A stretch of DNA of 64,000 nucleotides, taken from NCBI GenBank assembly GCA_963920765.1, contig OY987244.1:9426501-9490500 (forward strand), given 5' to 3'. The position numbers and the translations under genes were made by a program. The DNA comes from Ulota crispa (taxonomy: Eukaryota > Streptophyta > Bryopsida > Orthotrichales > Orthotrichaceae). This document shows, one piece after another, positions 36,561 to 46,914 of the stretch. The notes beneath the pieces were generated by a model that saw only the letters and a program-made list of their open reading frames with translations, was not told the origin of the DNA and searched no databases. Numbering within the stretch: position 1 is the stretch's first letter; every line of letters starts with the position of its first letter.

Positions 36561-37598
36561 TGAAAATTTTGGATTTGAAGATTCTTTTTCACTTTTGAGC
36601 AATTTATTTTAGCACTTCTAGTCAACTTTGATAATTAAAATATACAGCTTGATCTTAGTGAAACTTTGTAAAATAATGTGCATTTGCATCCATAACAAAA
36701 AACAAGATTGTATACATCATCAAATTCAATAGCACCAACACAGGCTGCCCTCCCTCCAATTGAATGGCGTAGAATATTTCACACCGTTCAATTGGAGGGA
36801 GGGTAGCCTTTGGTGCTGCTATTGAATACTATGATGTTTGTTTGTGGAGGTTGTGATTGGTGTTTTTTTAAGGAATTGTAAGCACTAGTCTTTGTTATCC
36901 CCTTTACATTGGAGAATATTAATCCATAAAGGACCATTGTCTCTGTGGGGGACAAATGGGATTTTGAGCATGTACCTCATGATAAGCTACTTTTTGTGGT
37001 ATTTGGAAACTTTTGTTGAAGGTAGGGAATTTAGAGATCTACTTGGGCATTTAAGTTTATCTTCATTCTCACATTTAGCATAGAAGTTATGCAAGAATTT
37101 ATCAAATATGACAAAGGAGTGGCAATTTGCACAGCCCAAAAGATTTCTTTAAAAACTATATTTAAAAAAATAAAAAATTGGATATGGTTTTTTAGACTTT
37201 TTTTAGACTTGGGAAGCTTTGAATCATTCAATTTCAATCTATGAGATGAATGTTATGAGAAGTTTTTGTTTGCGGGCAACTATAGATTCTCTACTCTAAA
37301 ATAAACTTTGAAGTCCCTTACTTCACTCAATTTTCAAAATTTTGAAACAAAAATTAAACCAAAGGAAGTAGATTGTTTACTACAACATTGTGACCGTTGG
37401 GATTTTCATTTTTGATTTCAATAATTATATTCTTTACAATTTATTTTTTTAACTCATTCTATACTTCATTTTACTTACTATTTTTATCCCATGTGTTGTA
37501 TTGTTCCAATTGACTTGAAAATTCTCCCACATATACCTAACTTGATCTCCTACATGGAAAATTAAAAATAGAACTTTGGGTAGAGTAATTTTTTTCAT
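36561..37598. repeat. direct duplication, copy 2 (copy 1 at 34783-35820)
   Basis: This starts immediately after the N gap and repeats copy 1 base for base as far as I can compare. It includes the hairpin (36716-36838) and the left ~680 bp of a TTAA element. Confidence 0.9.
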
Positions 37599-37828
37599 GT
37601 AAGAGTGGTCAAAGACTTTCAAAATTTGTAAACAACACAGAAAAAAACTTTTCACTTCACTTTAGATGTAAATATCTCCCTTCTCTCCATCTAGAATGAC
37701 CTGATTTATTTCCCATAAGTACCTCTTCTAGTCTAAGGCAAGATCCTATAAATATAAATATATATAAATATATAAATAAATATATATATAAAAATATAAA
37801 TATAAATATATATAAATATATATATATA

Positions 37829-37919
<91 letters not shown>

Positions 37920-38013
37920 ATATATATATATATCTACTTTCTTACTCATCCTCTAGAAGTGGCAGTATTGTGTGATTTTGGCAAAAAAAAGGGCTTGGTC
38001 CTTTAGGAGTTAA
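36919..38013. mobile_element. TTAA-flanked element expanded by a TA microsatellite
   Basis: The left end is TTAATCCATAAAGGACCA and the right end is CTTGGTCCTTTAGGAGTTAA. It is 1095 bp. The excess over the family's ~930 bp is explained by the AT-only tract at 37746-37936. In the homologous place other copies have a short A- or T-run, so this is a hot spot for simple-repeat growth. Confidence 0.8.
37746..37936. repeat. (TA)n / (TAAATA)n microsatellite
   Basis: About 190 bases of almost pure A and T, first 'aaatata' type and then (TA)n, inside the TTAA element 36919-38013. It is open in several frames, producing meaningless Tyr-Ile repeats. Confidence 0.95.
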
Positions 38014-38085
38014 GAGGGAAGATGTTGCACTTGGCTGTAATCTCTCACAACTGGCAAAATTTTGCCAAAAATGTATATTCATGTT

Positions 38086-39067
38086 TTAACTCCTAAAGTA
38101 TTCTAACTGTATTTCACCAAAAAACACTTAGAATGAGTTGTTTTGATAGCAAAGGCAAAAAAGTAAAATCAAATGAAATCTTGGTGTAACTTATTTTAGG
38201 ATCTAGTATTAGTCTACTTCATTACCCTATAATAAAAAATGAAAGATACTTGCTACACGGATTGTGAGATTATAGGGTTCACAGTGAAGAATAATTATTT
38301 AGGGGCATTCAAGTTTTGGGCAGCTCTAATTTGGGGAGGCTTTTGCATTTGTTGATATCATTCTTTTGCTTGAGCTTTTTCAAAATGATTCTTATAAAAG
38401 AGTTGGTTATATGCCTAATTTTTTTTCATAATATTTTAAATTAAGAAACACGTACTAAAAAACTAGAATAGAAAACTAGCTTAAAAAAATTCTCATATAA
38501 ATCCCTTATTTCAACAATTTTTGGCTTCCATGTACAATAATATTTTCAACAGGTGAAGACTAGAGCTTTAGGCTTAATTAGCTTTAGGGAAAGGGGAAAG
38601 AAAATGGCCAAATTTTGTGACTTAGACAAGCTTGATCAGCATAGGGAGACATCCACCTAAGGTGAAGGAAAGGGGAGTATACCAAAAAAAATGCCTTCCT
38701 AGAATGGGTTTGGGTCAAGGATTGGGTTAAGGATTGGATTAAGGATTGGGTCAAGGATTGGGCCAAGGATTGGGTTAAGGTTTGACAAGGAAACAACTTT
38801 ATCCCTCAACCTTCGGGCAAGATCCCAAAGTTTCAACATCAGTATAAATAGTTGTGCTTGTCATACCCTTCAAGCAAGCAAAATTACATACTCCATCATA
38901 ACTTATTTTCTATCAACCAAAATGATTTGAAAATTGTTGCTATAGAGATACTCCTTGGGCATACAAGCTCTATTTTTTTATGGAAATATATTAATTATTA
39001 TATAAGTACTAGCCTGCCCAAAATTGTTGTGTTGCCAAAAGACGTTGATTGATCTTTTAGGGGTTAA
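38086..39067. mobile_element. TTAA-flanked element, diverged subfamily
   Basis: The left end is TTAACTCCTAAAGTATTCTA and the right end is 'gattgatcttttagggg-ttaa', 982 bp. The interior shares blocks with 31474-32441 ('ggattgtgagattataggg'). A 12-bp minisatellite lies inside at 38707-38783. Confidence 0.65.
38707..38783. repeat. 12-bp minisatellite (AAGGATTGGGTY)n
   Basis: About six tandem units of tcaaggattggg / ttaaggattggg with single-base variants. Translated, it gives a Leu-Thr-Gln-Ser repeat on the minus strand, which is not evidence for a protein. Confidence 0.9.
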
Positions 39068-40398
39068 TTGAGTGTTTTTTTTAAATGTGTAATAAAAACA
39101 ACCATTAATGGCAAAAAAATTGGTTGACTTTGGTGCATGCATAAAATCAATGGACTAAGCACTAACCATATTTTAACTTAGCTTAATCCTAAAACTACAT
39201 TTTAGGTTTGGATGGGGCAGTTTGAAGAATCTCAAAAAGAATAAGAAGCAAGTATATATTTAGGATGGGCATGCATACATGACCAATCACAATAAACAAA
39301 CAACCACATGAGGAATCAACTGAAGGACTTGGACAATCAAACCTCTCGTGTGCACATTGCAAGCAAGCATGGAAAATTTTGATGTTGTCATTAAGTACAA
39401 TGACTGACCCTCATTGTGCTAAATTGATAAACCTATGTTTAGAGTACTGTAAACCAAGTGATACTTTTGCACAAAGATAGATTCTTTAAACATAATAACT
39501 TTGGATTTGGGTATGTTGTTGAAGGGCTAACTCTCCTAAAAGAGCTATCATTCAAGTTGTGATTCTTGTTGTGATGGGTCGTCAGAGGATTCAAAATGTA
39601 GTTGTAGAGGAGAGGACATAGGGGCTCTAGGCTTTGTCAACAACTTCAAATCCAAACTTTTTCTTTCTTTCTGTTTGATTTTGGGGCAAATTTTTCATTT
39701 TTCAATGACAACTTGATTGTGAATGAGTTGGAAGGATCCTTGGCTTTCATAGGTTGAAGGGCTTAACACCAAGTTGTATTCTTACCAGTGACACAATGAG
39801 GTGAAAATGGGTACTTCCAATACCCAATCCAATTTTTTTCTTGACATTAGAAAACTCAAACTATTGAATTGTAGTAGAAAGGTTTATAAACATGTAAAAA
39901 ACACAAATTTGGAGGAAAAAAACAGTAGGTTTTGGAGGTAAGAGGGTAAAACTAGAGACCCATGAAAGTGCGACCAACAACTCAAAAGTGCAACCGGCAA
40001 TCCATTCTAGATAAATGATAAGAAATATCGGGGAGCTTGTAAGAGCATTTCCATTCATACGGTGAAACACCATGTTAACTACACTTTTGGATGAAAAGGT
40101 TGTAGTTAATGCTTGGACATGTCAAAATATTCTCCCATGCATTGCAAGATTTGCATTTTCCTAGTGCATAGCAACTCCTTTAATTTTTTTGATTCTTTAA
40201 TCAATTAATAAGTTGAGGAAGCAATGATGGAGAATCTATATATTTTTTCAAACAAGGAGGCTTATTAGTGGTCGAATACTATTCTGCCTAGTTGCATAGG
40301 TGGGGAAATTATAGTTAAACATAGGAAATATGATTCACGGTGTTTTCTTTGGATGAAAAACTAGAGGTCTAGCATTTGATGCTCTAACAAACTCCTCG
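39068..40398. other. unassigned sequence
   Basis: No recognisable coding region or element ends. The minus-strand frame at 39861-40073 has no motif. Confidence 0.4.
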
Positions 40399-40400
40399 TA

Positions 40401-40726
40401 AGGTAGGAGGCTCTAATTTGACTCATGCTCTAAAATGGATCACCTTCTCAAATGTACTATTTTTGTACATGTTGTTTTTCATAGGCTTCAATAATGAACA
40501 GTCAATGTTTATTTGAGGAGGTGATCCATTTTAGAGCCTTATGCCATTTCAACTTCAAATTTTCAAAACTAATTCCACAAAGCTCCAAAAAATATGAAAC
40601 AATTTGAAACAAATGCCAATTTCTCTTGTGTTTCAAGGAAAATTAACTAAAAAATGTTTCAAGAAATTTCACCTCCTCAAAATTCAGTTTCAGCACTTAG
40701 ATGATCCATTCATGAGCCTCCTACCT
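40401..40726. mobile_element. TA-flanked MITE (AGGTAGGAGGCTC ends)
   Basis: The left end is AGGTAGGAGGCTC and the right end is GAGCCTCCTACCT, perfect over 13 bp. Dinucleotide TA is outside both ends (40399-40400 and 40727-40728). A second internal inverted pair is aaatggatcacct / aggtgatccattttagagcc. TA duplication is the Tc1/mariner (Stowaway-like) pattern. 326 bp, non-coding. Confidence 0.8.
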
Positions 40727-41009
40727 TAGCTGGGTTGGGCTTGGCGGTTGACTACTCAAGCGTCACAGTTCCTCAGGTTATACGAATGAACAACCCTCTA
40801 TGCCCTTACGGTTCTGCTTTCTGGATTCACACCATTTTTTTGGTTTTCGATATCACTAAAGCGACTTTTTGAAGAATATTTTTATTATTTTCGAAACGTG
40901 CTTTTCTAATGTTTTTTGAAAAACGAGCATTTTAAAAATAAAACTGCCTTTAAAATTCAGTATGAAAGTACATTTTTATTTACTTGTTTTTTCTCTGCTA
41001 TAACTGGAG

Positions 41010-41947
41010 TTAACCCCTAAAGGACAAAGTACTTTTTTCTGCCAAAATCACTAAAAATTGTCATTTTTAGAAGGTTTAGAAAAAAAGGATTTTATGTTTT
41101 GTTTTTGGGAAATCCAACCATAGGATCTTGCCCCATATTAGAAGAGGTACTTGTGGGAAAAAATTCAGCTCATTCCAGATGGAGAGGAGTGAGATATTTA
41201 CATTTAAAGTAAAGAAAAAAGTTTTTTCCCATGCTCCCTGAAAATTTCAGCAGCCTTTGACCACTCTTATAACAAAAAAATTGCTCTACCCAAAGTTGCG
41301 CTTTATTTTTTCCATGTAGGAGATCAAGTTAGGTATGTACGGGAGAATTTTCAAATCAATTGGAACTTTACAAGACATGGGAAAAAATAGTAAGTAAAAA
41401 GAAGTAGAGAATGAGTAAAAACACTAAATTGTTAAGAATTTAATTACAGAAATGAAAAATGCTAATCCCAACGGTGATAATGTTGTGATATACAATCTAT
41501 TTCCTTTGGTTTAATCATTTTTCCAAAATATTGAAAATTGAATAAAACGAAAGACTTCAAAGTTTATTTGAGAGTAGAGATTCCATAATTGCCCGCAAAC
41601 AAAACTCCTCATAACTTTCATGTCAGTAATTGAATTTGAATGATTCAAAGCTTCTCATGAATTAAAAAATCTATAGAACCAATTTCAAATTTGTATTTCA
41701 AAAAAATGTGATTTTTAAAAAAGTTTTTGGGCTGCCCAGATAGGCAGTCCTCCCCAAACTTTCATAATTTCATGCATAACTTCTTCATCAAATGTTGGGA
41801 TGAAGAAAAAATTAGATGCCCAAGTAGATCTTTGAGTTCTCCACCTTCAATAAAAGTTTCAAAAAATCGTGCAAAGTAGTTTAGCCGTAGGTACATGCCT
41901 AAAGTCCAACTTGTCCCACAAAGGGACAATGGTCCTTTAGGGGTTGA
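41010..41947. mobile_element. TTAA-flanked non-autonomous DNA transposon (main family)
   Basis: The left end is TTAACCCCTAAAGGACAAAG. The right end is the hairpin TTGTCCCACAAAGGGACAA, then TGGTCCTTTAGGGG-ttga. It is 938 bp. This is one of the best-preserved full-length copies, in the same orientation as 23854-24780 and 48775-49711. Confidence 0.87.
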
Positions 41948-42012
41948 TACAATTTTATGAACAGTTGCTCGTCAGCAAAATTCGTGTAGGAGGCACACTC
42001 CAAGAAGCTCTA

Positions 42013-42321
42013 AGGTAGGAACACTCATAAGCATTAGTGTCCCCATACACCTCTAAAATCTTGGAAAATTTGTAGAAGTAAATAGAAGTAATTACAAGGA
42101 TGTACAACATGTGAACATGAAACCTTAGTGTTGGTTATGGGTGCAATGGCAATCTGCTCTTTAAAAATTCACAACTTATTCTCATAGTATCAAATAACAC
42201 ATTTGAAAGTGCAAACTTATTATATTTTTTGTTCCCAACAAGATCCTACAATTTGCTAGCTGTTTATTAATGCTCATTTTTATCAAAACTCTTAAACCAA
42301 CACTTATGAGTGCTCCTACCT
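42013..42321. mobile_element. TA-flanked MITE (AGGTAGGAACACTCATAAG ends)
   Basis: The left end is AGGTAGGAACACTCATAAG and the right end is CTTATGAGTGCTCCTACCT, 19 bp with one mismatch. TA lies outside both ends (42011-42012 and 42322-42323). It shares the first eight bases AGGTAGGA with the element at 40401-40726 and has similar length (309 bp), so the two belong to one family. Confidence 0.85.
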
Positions 42322-42323
42322 TA

Positions 42324-43353
42324 TGGGGAATTGGTAAATTTCTTAGTTTCACTGAATATAGTGCATGACACTTAAAACCAACACTATTGGTCAACAAGAA
42401 ATATCAATGCACAACACATACATTCATTAGCTCAAAAGTAATTCCACCACCAAGCGGGACAAACCCTAAGTTTCATCTTGGTGGACTTAAATTTTTTAAA
42501 ACTTTTTTTTTGAAAAAGCCTCAAGGTAACCACTTGAATTGCAAGTTGTTGGTTATAAGGATCATGCACTGTAGGTTTGGCATTTTTTTTCACTTGGCAA
42601 CCGCCTAATACTCATTTTTTTCTTGGTTGAAATTTGTTGTTTCTATTTACCACTTAGAAAATATTTGGCTTTTTGAATATTTCCTTGGCATATTTCCAAA
42701 TGTGATACATATAGTTGGTTTTATCTTTTTCTTCTTCTTTGACATTCTCAATGGGTTTCATGCATAATTTAGGGTTTCATAATTTAGTGTTCTTGAGAGG
42801 AGTTGAATTTGACCAAGCCTCTACTTCTTGGAGAGAAGGATGTTGTTTTTGGAAAATACGTGGATCCAAAAGAGGGTTCCTACATTTTTCCAAAGGCTAC
42901 TTAGTACAACAAAACAACACGTGTATTTCAACCCAACTCACTATTTTGAAAATCAAGTAAGCCAAATAAACATGAAGCACTATTAAAATTTAGAAAAGCC
43001 AAGTACCTAAAGGCGTTAGCATATAAAAATCAATATTTATGTTTGTTTTTCCACAAATTTTTATCATCAATGATAAACCAAACTCCTCATTTGGCTTTTT
43101 CAAAGAATTTCTAAGCATGGCCTCTAGGTTCTTATTCTCCGGCAAACTTCCCATCCCCTCAGCTTAAATCTGGAAAAATGAAACCACAAACGGTAAATAT
43201 CCTAAATAATTCACTAGTAGAGAGTTTAATGCAAAATCAACAAAGAATCAACTACAGATTGTTGTTTTTTTCTATTGATTTGGTCATGTTGATTGAGATA
43301 TTTTATATCAAGATTTTTTTGTTGTTGATTAGGTTAACTTCAAGGAGGAAATT
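42324..43353. other. unassigned sequence
   Basis: No gene or element ends recognised. Frames at 42387-42608 (+) and 42715-42960 (+) carry no motif. Confidence 0.35.
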
Positions 43354-43355
43354 TT

Positions 43356-43427
<72 letters not shown>

Positions 43428-43457
43428 GTATATATATATGTATATATATGTATAAAT
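43354..43457. repeat. (TA)n microsatellite tail
   Basis: This is a TA tract with a few TG interruptions at the outer end of the left arm. It mirrors the TA tract at 46699-46752, so it looks like the 3' tail of a retroposon-like unit. Confidence 0.9.
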
Positions 43458-43610
43458 ATATACTCCAAGCAGCATCTAGGCAATAGGAAAAAAATTGCCC
43501 AAATTTGTAACACTGCCTAAGCAGGGGCCGCTGGATGCCCACGGGATTCAAACCTAAGACTTGTGGCCCAACAAGCTAAGGCTCTAACCAACACACCTCT
43601 ACTCTAATTA
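43458..43610 (-). other. tRNA-derived, SINE-like block
   Basis: Read on the minus strand: an A-box-like TTGGTTAGAGCC (43580-43591), 25 bases, then a B-box-like GGTTTGAATCC (43544-43554), the layout of a tRNA-type pol III promoter. Downstream comes a short body and the TA tail at 43354-43457. It is not a functional tRNA gene, since I cannot fold an acceptor stem. The partner copy is at 46575-46698. Confidence 0.55.
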
Positions 43611-43647
43611 GATGTTGTATACATGTATTTTTATCTTACTGATGTAC

Positions 43648-44040
43648 TTAGAATTCAATGTTTACTTAACTTAGCAAACTTTGGCGGCCATTTAGGCACA
43701 AGAAACAATTTTTTTTTTTAAAGTGAAGGAAAAAAGTTACAAAATCAAATTTACTTTCATCTCCAAAAATTCATTTGAGATTTGGAGACTCCCATCAAAA
43801 GTTATGGACAAATATCATAGAGGATAGTTAAAATCATTAAAGAAAATGTCCCTTCCAATCCCTCTCTAAAATTTGTCCATAATTATTGATTGAAGTCTCC
43901 ACATATCAAATGAATTTTTGGTAATGAAACTAAACTTGATTTAGCAATTATTCTTTGCTCAATTTTTTGGAAAACAATATATTTTCCAATGCCTAAATGG
44001 CTGCCAAAGTTTGCTGAATAAGAAAACATTGAATTCTAAA
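43648..44040. mobile_element. ~390-bp foldback element inserted in the left arm
   Basis: The outer arms are ttagaattcaatgttt and aaacattgaattctaa. Further in, caaactttggcggccattta and taaatggctgccaaagtttg pair, and complementarity continues (aaaaattcatttga / tcaaatgaattttt; ttatggacaaat / atttgtccataa). The right-arm copy of this locus lacks it (gatgtac continues directly), so it is an insertion. Exact edges are uncertain by a few bases. Confidence 0.8.
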
Positions 44041-44113
44041 TATAGTGGCATACAAACTACTTTTGTTCACCTTGTTTTACATTTCAAAACCTTGACACTT
44101 TAGAATAAAATTA

Positions 44114-45315
44114 GGGAATTGATATATGCACACTAGGGGGTTGATATTTGCACACCCTCCTTGGGGTAAATTTTAGACTTCTATTATCATAAAGGGGAGA
44201 TGCAAGCTAAGGATGACCATTTGTGGCAAAAAAATGTCCTTTTTTAGAACAAAACAAGATGTTTTTGTGTTCCCAATGAGAATTCTCCCTCTTCTCAATG
44301 AGAGTTCTAGATTCCAAAGGTTAGCCACCCTAATTTATGCCATTCTAAGACACTTAGAAAAAAAAACAAAAAAAAAGAAGATTTAACTTAGAGAAATCAA
44401 TCCCCAAAAAAAGGCCAAAAATTATAGTCATTCAAAAGCACATTGTGTTCTTGATGAGAAATTCTCCCTCTTCTCAATGAGAGTTCCAAATTCCAAAGGT
44501 TGACCACCCTAGTTTATGCCATTCTAAGACACTTAAACAAAGAAAGAAACTAAAAAAAAGATTTTACTTGGAGAAATCAATCCCCAAAAAGGACCAAAAA
44601 TTGTAGTCATTCAAGAGCACATAAAAGTCCTTTTCTCCAAAATGTAAATTACATTCATTGAAATTGATTCCAAAATATAATCATCCCAATCCTCCCAGAA
44701 TGATGCCAAAAGATTGTGCCCATATTATGAGTCTACATATCAATTCAAGAGTCCTTTTTATCAAGAAAAAGCACTATGATAGTTTTATGAGCTATGTTCA
44801 AAAGTCCTATTCTCTTAACACATAAGAGGTATATACTTTATTTTGGTGGAAATTGGATCATCAACAAGTCTAATTTCTAAATATGAGTCCTTTCTCTCTT
44901 AAGAACTTCATTTTTCAATGAAACTAGATCCATTTGCTAAAAAAACCCTTCATTTTTACCCTTGTGACTTACATAATAGTCACCCTTAGCTTGCATCCTC
45001 CCTAAAGCTGAACTTGAGAATTTTGAATTGAAATTTGGAGTTAGAGACCATGCTTTAGTCTAGTTCATCAAAAAAGTTGCAATTCAACAACATCCAATGA
45101 AAATGCTAACTTCTTTTACAAACAAAAGTAAAAGTAACACTTGTCTCCCTAGCTAAACATTTTCATTGGGTACTGTTGAATTGCAACTTTTTTTATGGAT
45201 CTAGACCACATCATGGTCCCTTAGTCTAAATTTGAATTCAAAATTCTCAAATTCAGCTTTTTGATGGTAGAAATCTAAAACTTATTCCATAGGGGGTGTG
45301 CGTATATCAATTCCC
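44114..45315. mobile_element. hAT-type non-autonomous element, 8-bp duplication, empty site present
   Basis: The ends are GGGAATTGATATATGCACAC and GTGTGCGTATATCAATTCCC, a near-perfect 20-bp inverted repeat. The octamer TAAAATTA flanks both ends (44106-44113 and 45316-45323). The right arm of the inverted repeat carries the same locus with a single TAAAATTA, which is the empty site. It is 1202 bp with no transposase and contains a ~180-bp tandem duplication. The 8-bp duplication points to the hAT superfamily; the GGGAATT ends are not the commonest hAT form. Confidence 0.9.
44262..44635. repeat. ~180-bp tandem duplication inside the hAT-type element
   Basis: Two head-to-tail units share 'ttctccctcttctcaatgag', 'ttatgccattctaagacact', 'gagaaatcaatccccaaaaa' and 'tagtcattcaa'. 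They differ by scattered substitutions and A-run length. Confidence 0.85.
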
Positions 45316-45594
45316 TAAAATTATCATTCTTAGAACCTTGTATCACTTGCTTTTAATTCTTAGTCACTCCTAGTCAAGCATACCAGATTTTGAGTTTCAA
45401 AAAGCCAATACCCTACTTTTGGTGAATTGTTTTACATAATATTCATGATTTTACATGATAAATGATTAAAAAAATTTGGTGATGAATTTTTGAAGTTTGA
45501 TTGCATGGATATGTAGGAAACATCCATACACACATCTTTCCTTCTAACAAGCACCTCCAAAAAAATTTAAAATTTCTTCTATGTAGATTTTAAT

Positions 45595-46006
45595 GTTAAC
45601 TCGTTAAAGTTTGTGGTTGATTCTAGAGGTGGGCAATCTTGTGTATGGCTATTTGGGGGAAATTTTAAAACTATTGAATACAGATGCCTGCCGCAGATTT
45701 GAACATATAGATGGAAGTATCTTGCACGGTTTAGTGTTATGCATCATGAATTATGCTCACTCTTTAGTTGTTGTGGTCATTTTTTCATTTATTGACATAT
45801 TTTCAGTCGGTACTCTTTTAATTTTTCAACCCTCTAGCCACATGCCACCTCAAAATGGCCTTGTTTATGTCCCAAATTCCTCACTTTCCAATTCCCTAGA
45901 CCCGTCCTCTTTGCCACGTCATCAAAATTCCTTGACATGCTCTCTCTACAAACTGAAAAGAGTCAAAATCAACCAGGAACTAGTCAACTAGACCTTAAGG
46001 GGTTAA
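45595..46006. mobile_element. TTAA-flanked ~410-bp element, with readable empty site
   Basis: The left end is TTAACTCGTTAAAGTTTGTGG and the right end is ACTAGACCTTAAGGGG-TTAA. The interior matches 11945-12354 ('tatgctcactctttagttgttgtgg'). In the opposite arm the locus reads 'gattttaatgttggagtgatc' without the element, so the insertion lies exactly at the TTAA. This is the best local evidence that TTAA is the target. Confidence 0.87.
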
Positions 46007-46574
46007 GGGGATTACAACCAAATCTTGTAAATTAGATGTTTCTTTAATAATAATTAGATTTTGATATTTGACTTACACAACATGATGAGACTTGAATCTT
46101 TGAGCGTAATGATATGGTTGTTTTGCCAAAATATAGTTAAAAATACTTGAATATCTAATTTACAAAATATGATCATGATCACTCCAACATTAAAATCTAC
46201 ATAGAAGAAGTTTAAATTTTTTTGGAGATACTTGTTAGAAGGAACGATGTGTGTATGATGATTCCTACACATCCACTCATATAAATTTCAAAAATTCATC
46301 ACCAAACTTTTTTAATCATTTATCATGTAAAATTATGAATACTATGTAAGATAATTTGCCAAAAGTAGGGTTTTGGTTTTTGAAACTCAAAATCTGGTAT
46401 GCTTGATTGGGACTAACTAAGAATTAAGGGCTAGTGATACAAGATTCTAAAAATGATAATTTTATTCTAAAGTGCCAAGGTTTTTGCAATGTAAAACAGG
46501 GTGAACAAAACTAGTATGTAAGCAAGCGTACATCAATAAGATAAATACACTTGTATACAACATTGAATATGAGT

Positions 46575-46698
46575 AGTGGTGTGTTGATTAGAACCGTGAC
46601 TTGTTGGGCCAGAGGTCTTGGATTTGAATCCCGTGGAAACCTTTTGGCCACTGCTCGGATAGTGTTACAAATTTGGGCAATTATTTTCCTATTGCTCG
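46575..46698 (+). other. tRNA-derived, SINE-like block (partner of 43458-43610)
   Basis: There is an A-box-like TTGATTAGAACC (46584-46595), then a B-box-like GGATTTGAATCC (46620-46631) 24 bases later. They are followed by a body shared with the other copy ('acaaatttgggcaatt', 'cctattgctcgg' versus 'cctattgcctag') and the TA tail at 46699-46752. The two blocks point toward their outer tails in inverted orientation. Confidence 0.55.
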
Positions 46699-46700
46699 GA

Positions 46701-46752
<52 letters not shown>
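46699..46752. repeat. (TA)n microsatellite tail
   Basis: A pure TA repeat of about 26 units directly after the SINE-like body. Confidence 0.95.
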
Positions 46753-46754
<2 letters not shown>

Positions 46755-46914
46755 CTCTTTGGAATTAAAACTAATCTTTAGAAGTAATCAACACAAAAAC
46801 AACATAGTCTTAATAGAAAGTATCATGATCAATGCATTTTGTTGTTGTTTCCAGCTAGGTTGTAACTAAACCTTGTCACTCCCCGCTCATTGGTAGGAGG
46901 CAACGTTTAATAAG

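Larger units (their letters stand above)
43354..46035. repeat. left arm of a large inverted repeat, loaded with insertions
   Basis: Once three insertions (43648-44040, 44114-45315 and 45595-46006) are removed, this arm matches the reverse complement of about 46155-46760. It begins with a TA tract and a tRNA-like block and continues through 'ttttgttcacc', 'gtatcact', 'gcataccagattttgagttt' and 'tgtaaattagat'. The central spacer is about 46036-46155. Confidence 0.85.
46155..46760. repeat. right arm of the large inverted repeat, insertion-free
   Basis: This is the reverse complement of the left arm without its three insertions. It preserves empty sites for the foldback, hAT-type and TTAA elements. 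It ends with a tRNA-like block and a TA tract. Confidence 0.85.

Noticed and set aside
36305..36625. Open frames across the N gap
   Set aside because: The reading is through unknown bases and has no meaning.
35114..37083. Two identical 63-aa frames (35114-35305 and 36892-37083) as a conserved gene pair
   Set aside because: They are identical only because the whole 1.04-kb segment is duplicated around the gap, and the frame starts inside and crosses the end of a transposon.
37746..37949. Tyr-Ile repeat protein on the minus strand
   Set aside because: An artefact of the TA microsatellite inside a TTAA element; the same applies to the frames at 43178-43551 and 46551-46781.
38584..38796. Leu-Thr-Gln-Ser repeat protein on the minus strand
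   Set aside because: The repeat reflects the 12-bp minisatellite. It lies inside a non-coding transposon and has no supporting structure.
43544..43591. A functional tRNA gene
   Set aside because: The A- and B-box-like motifs are present, but no acceptor stem or proper anticodon arm can be folded by eye, and a TA tail follows as in a SINE.
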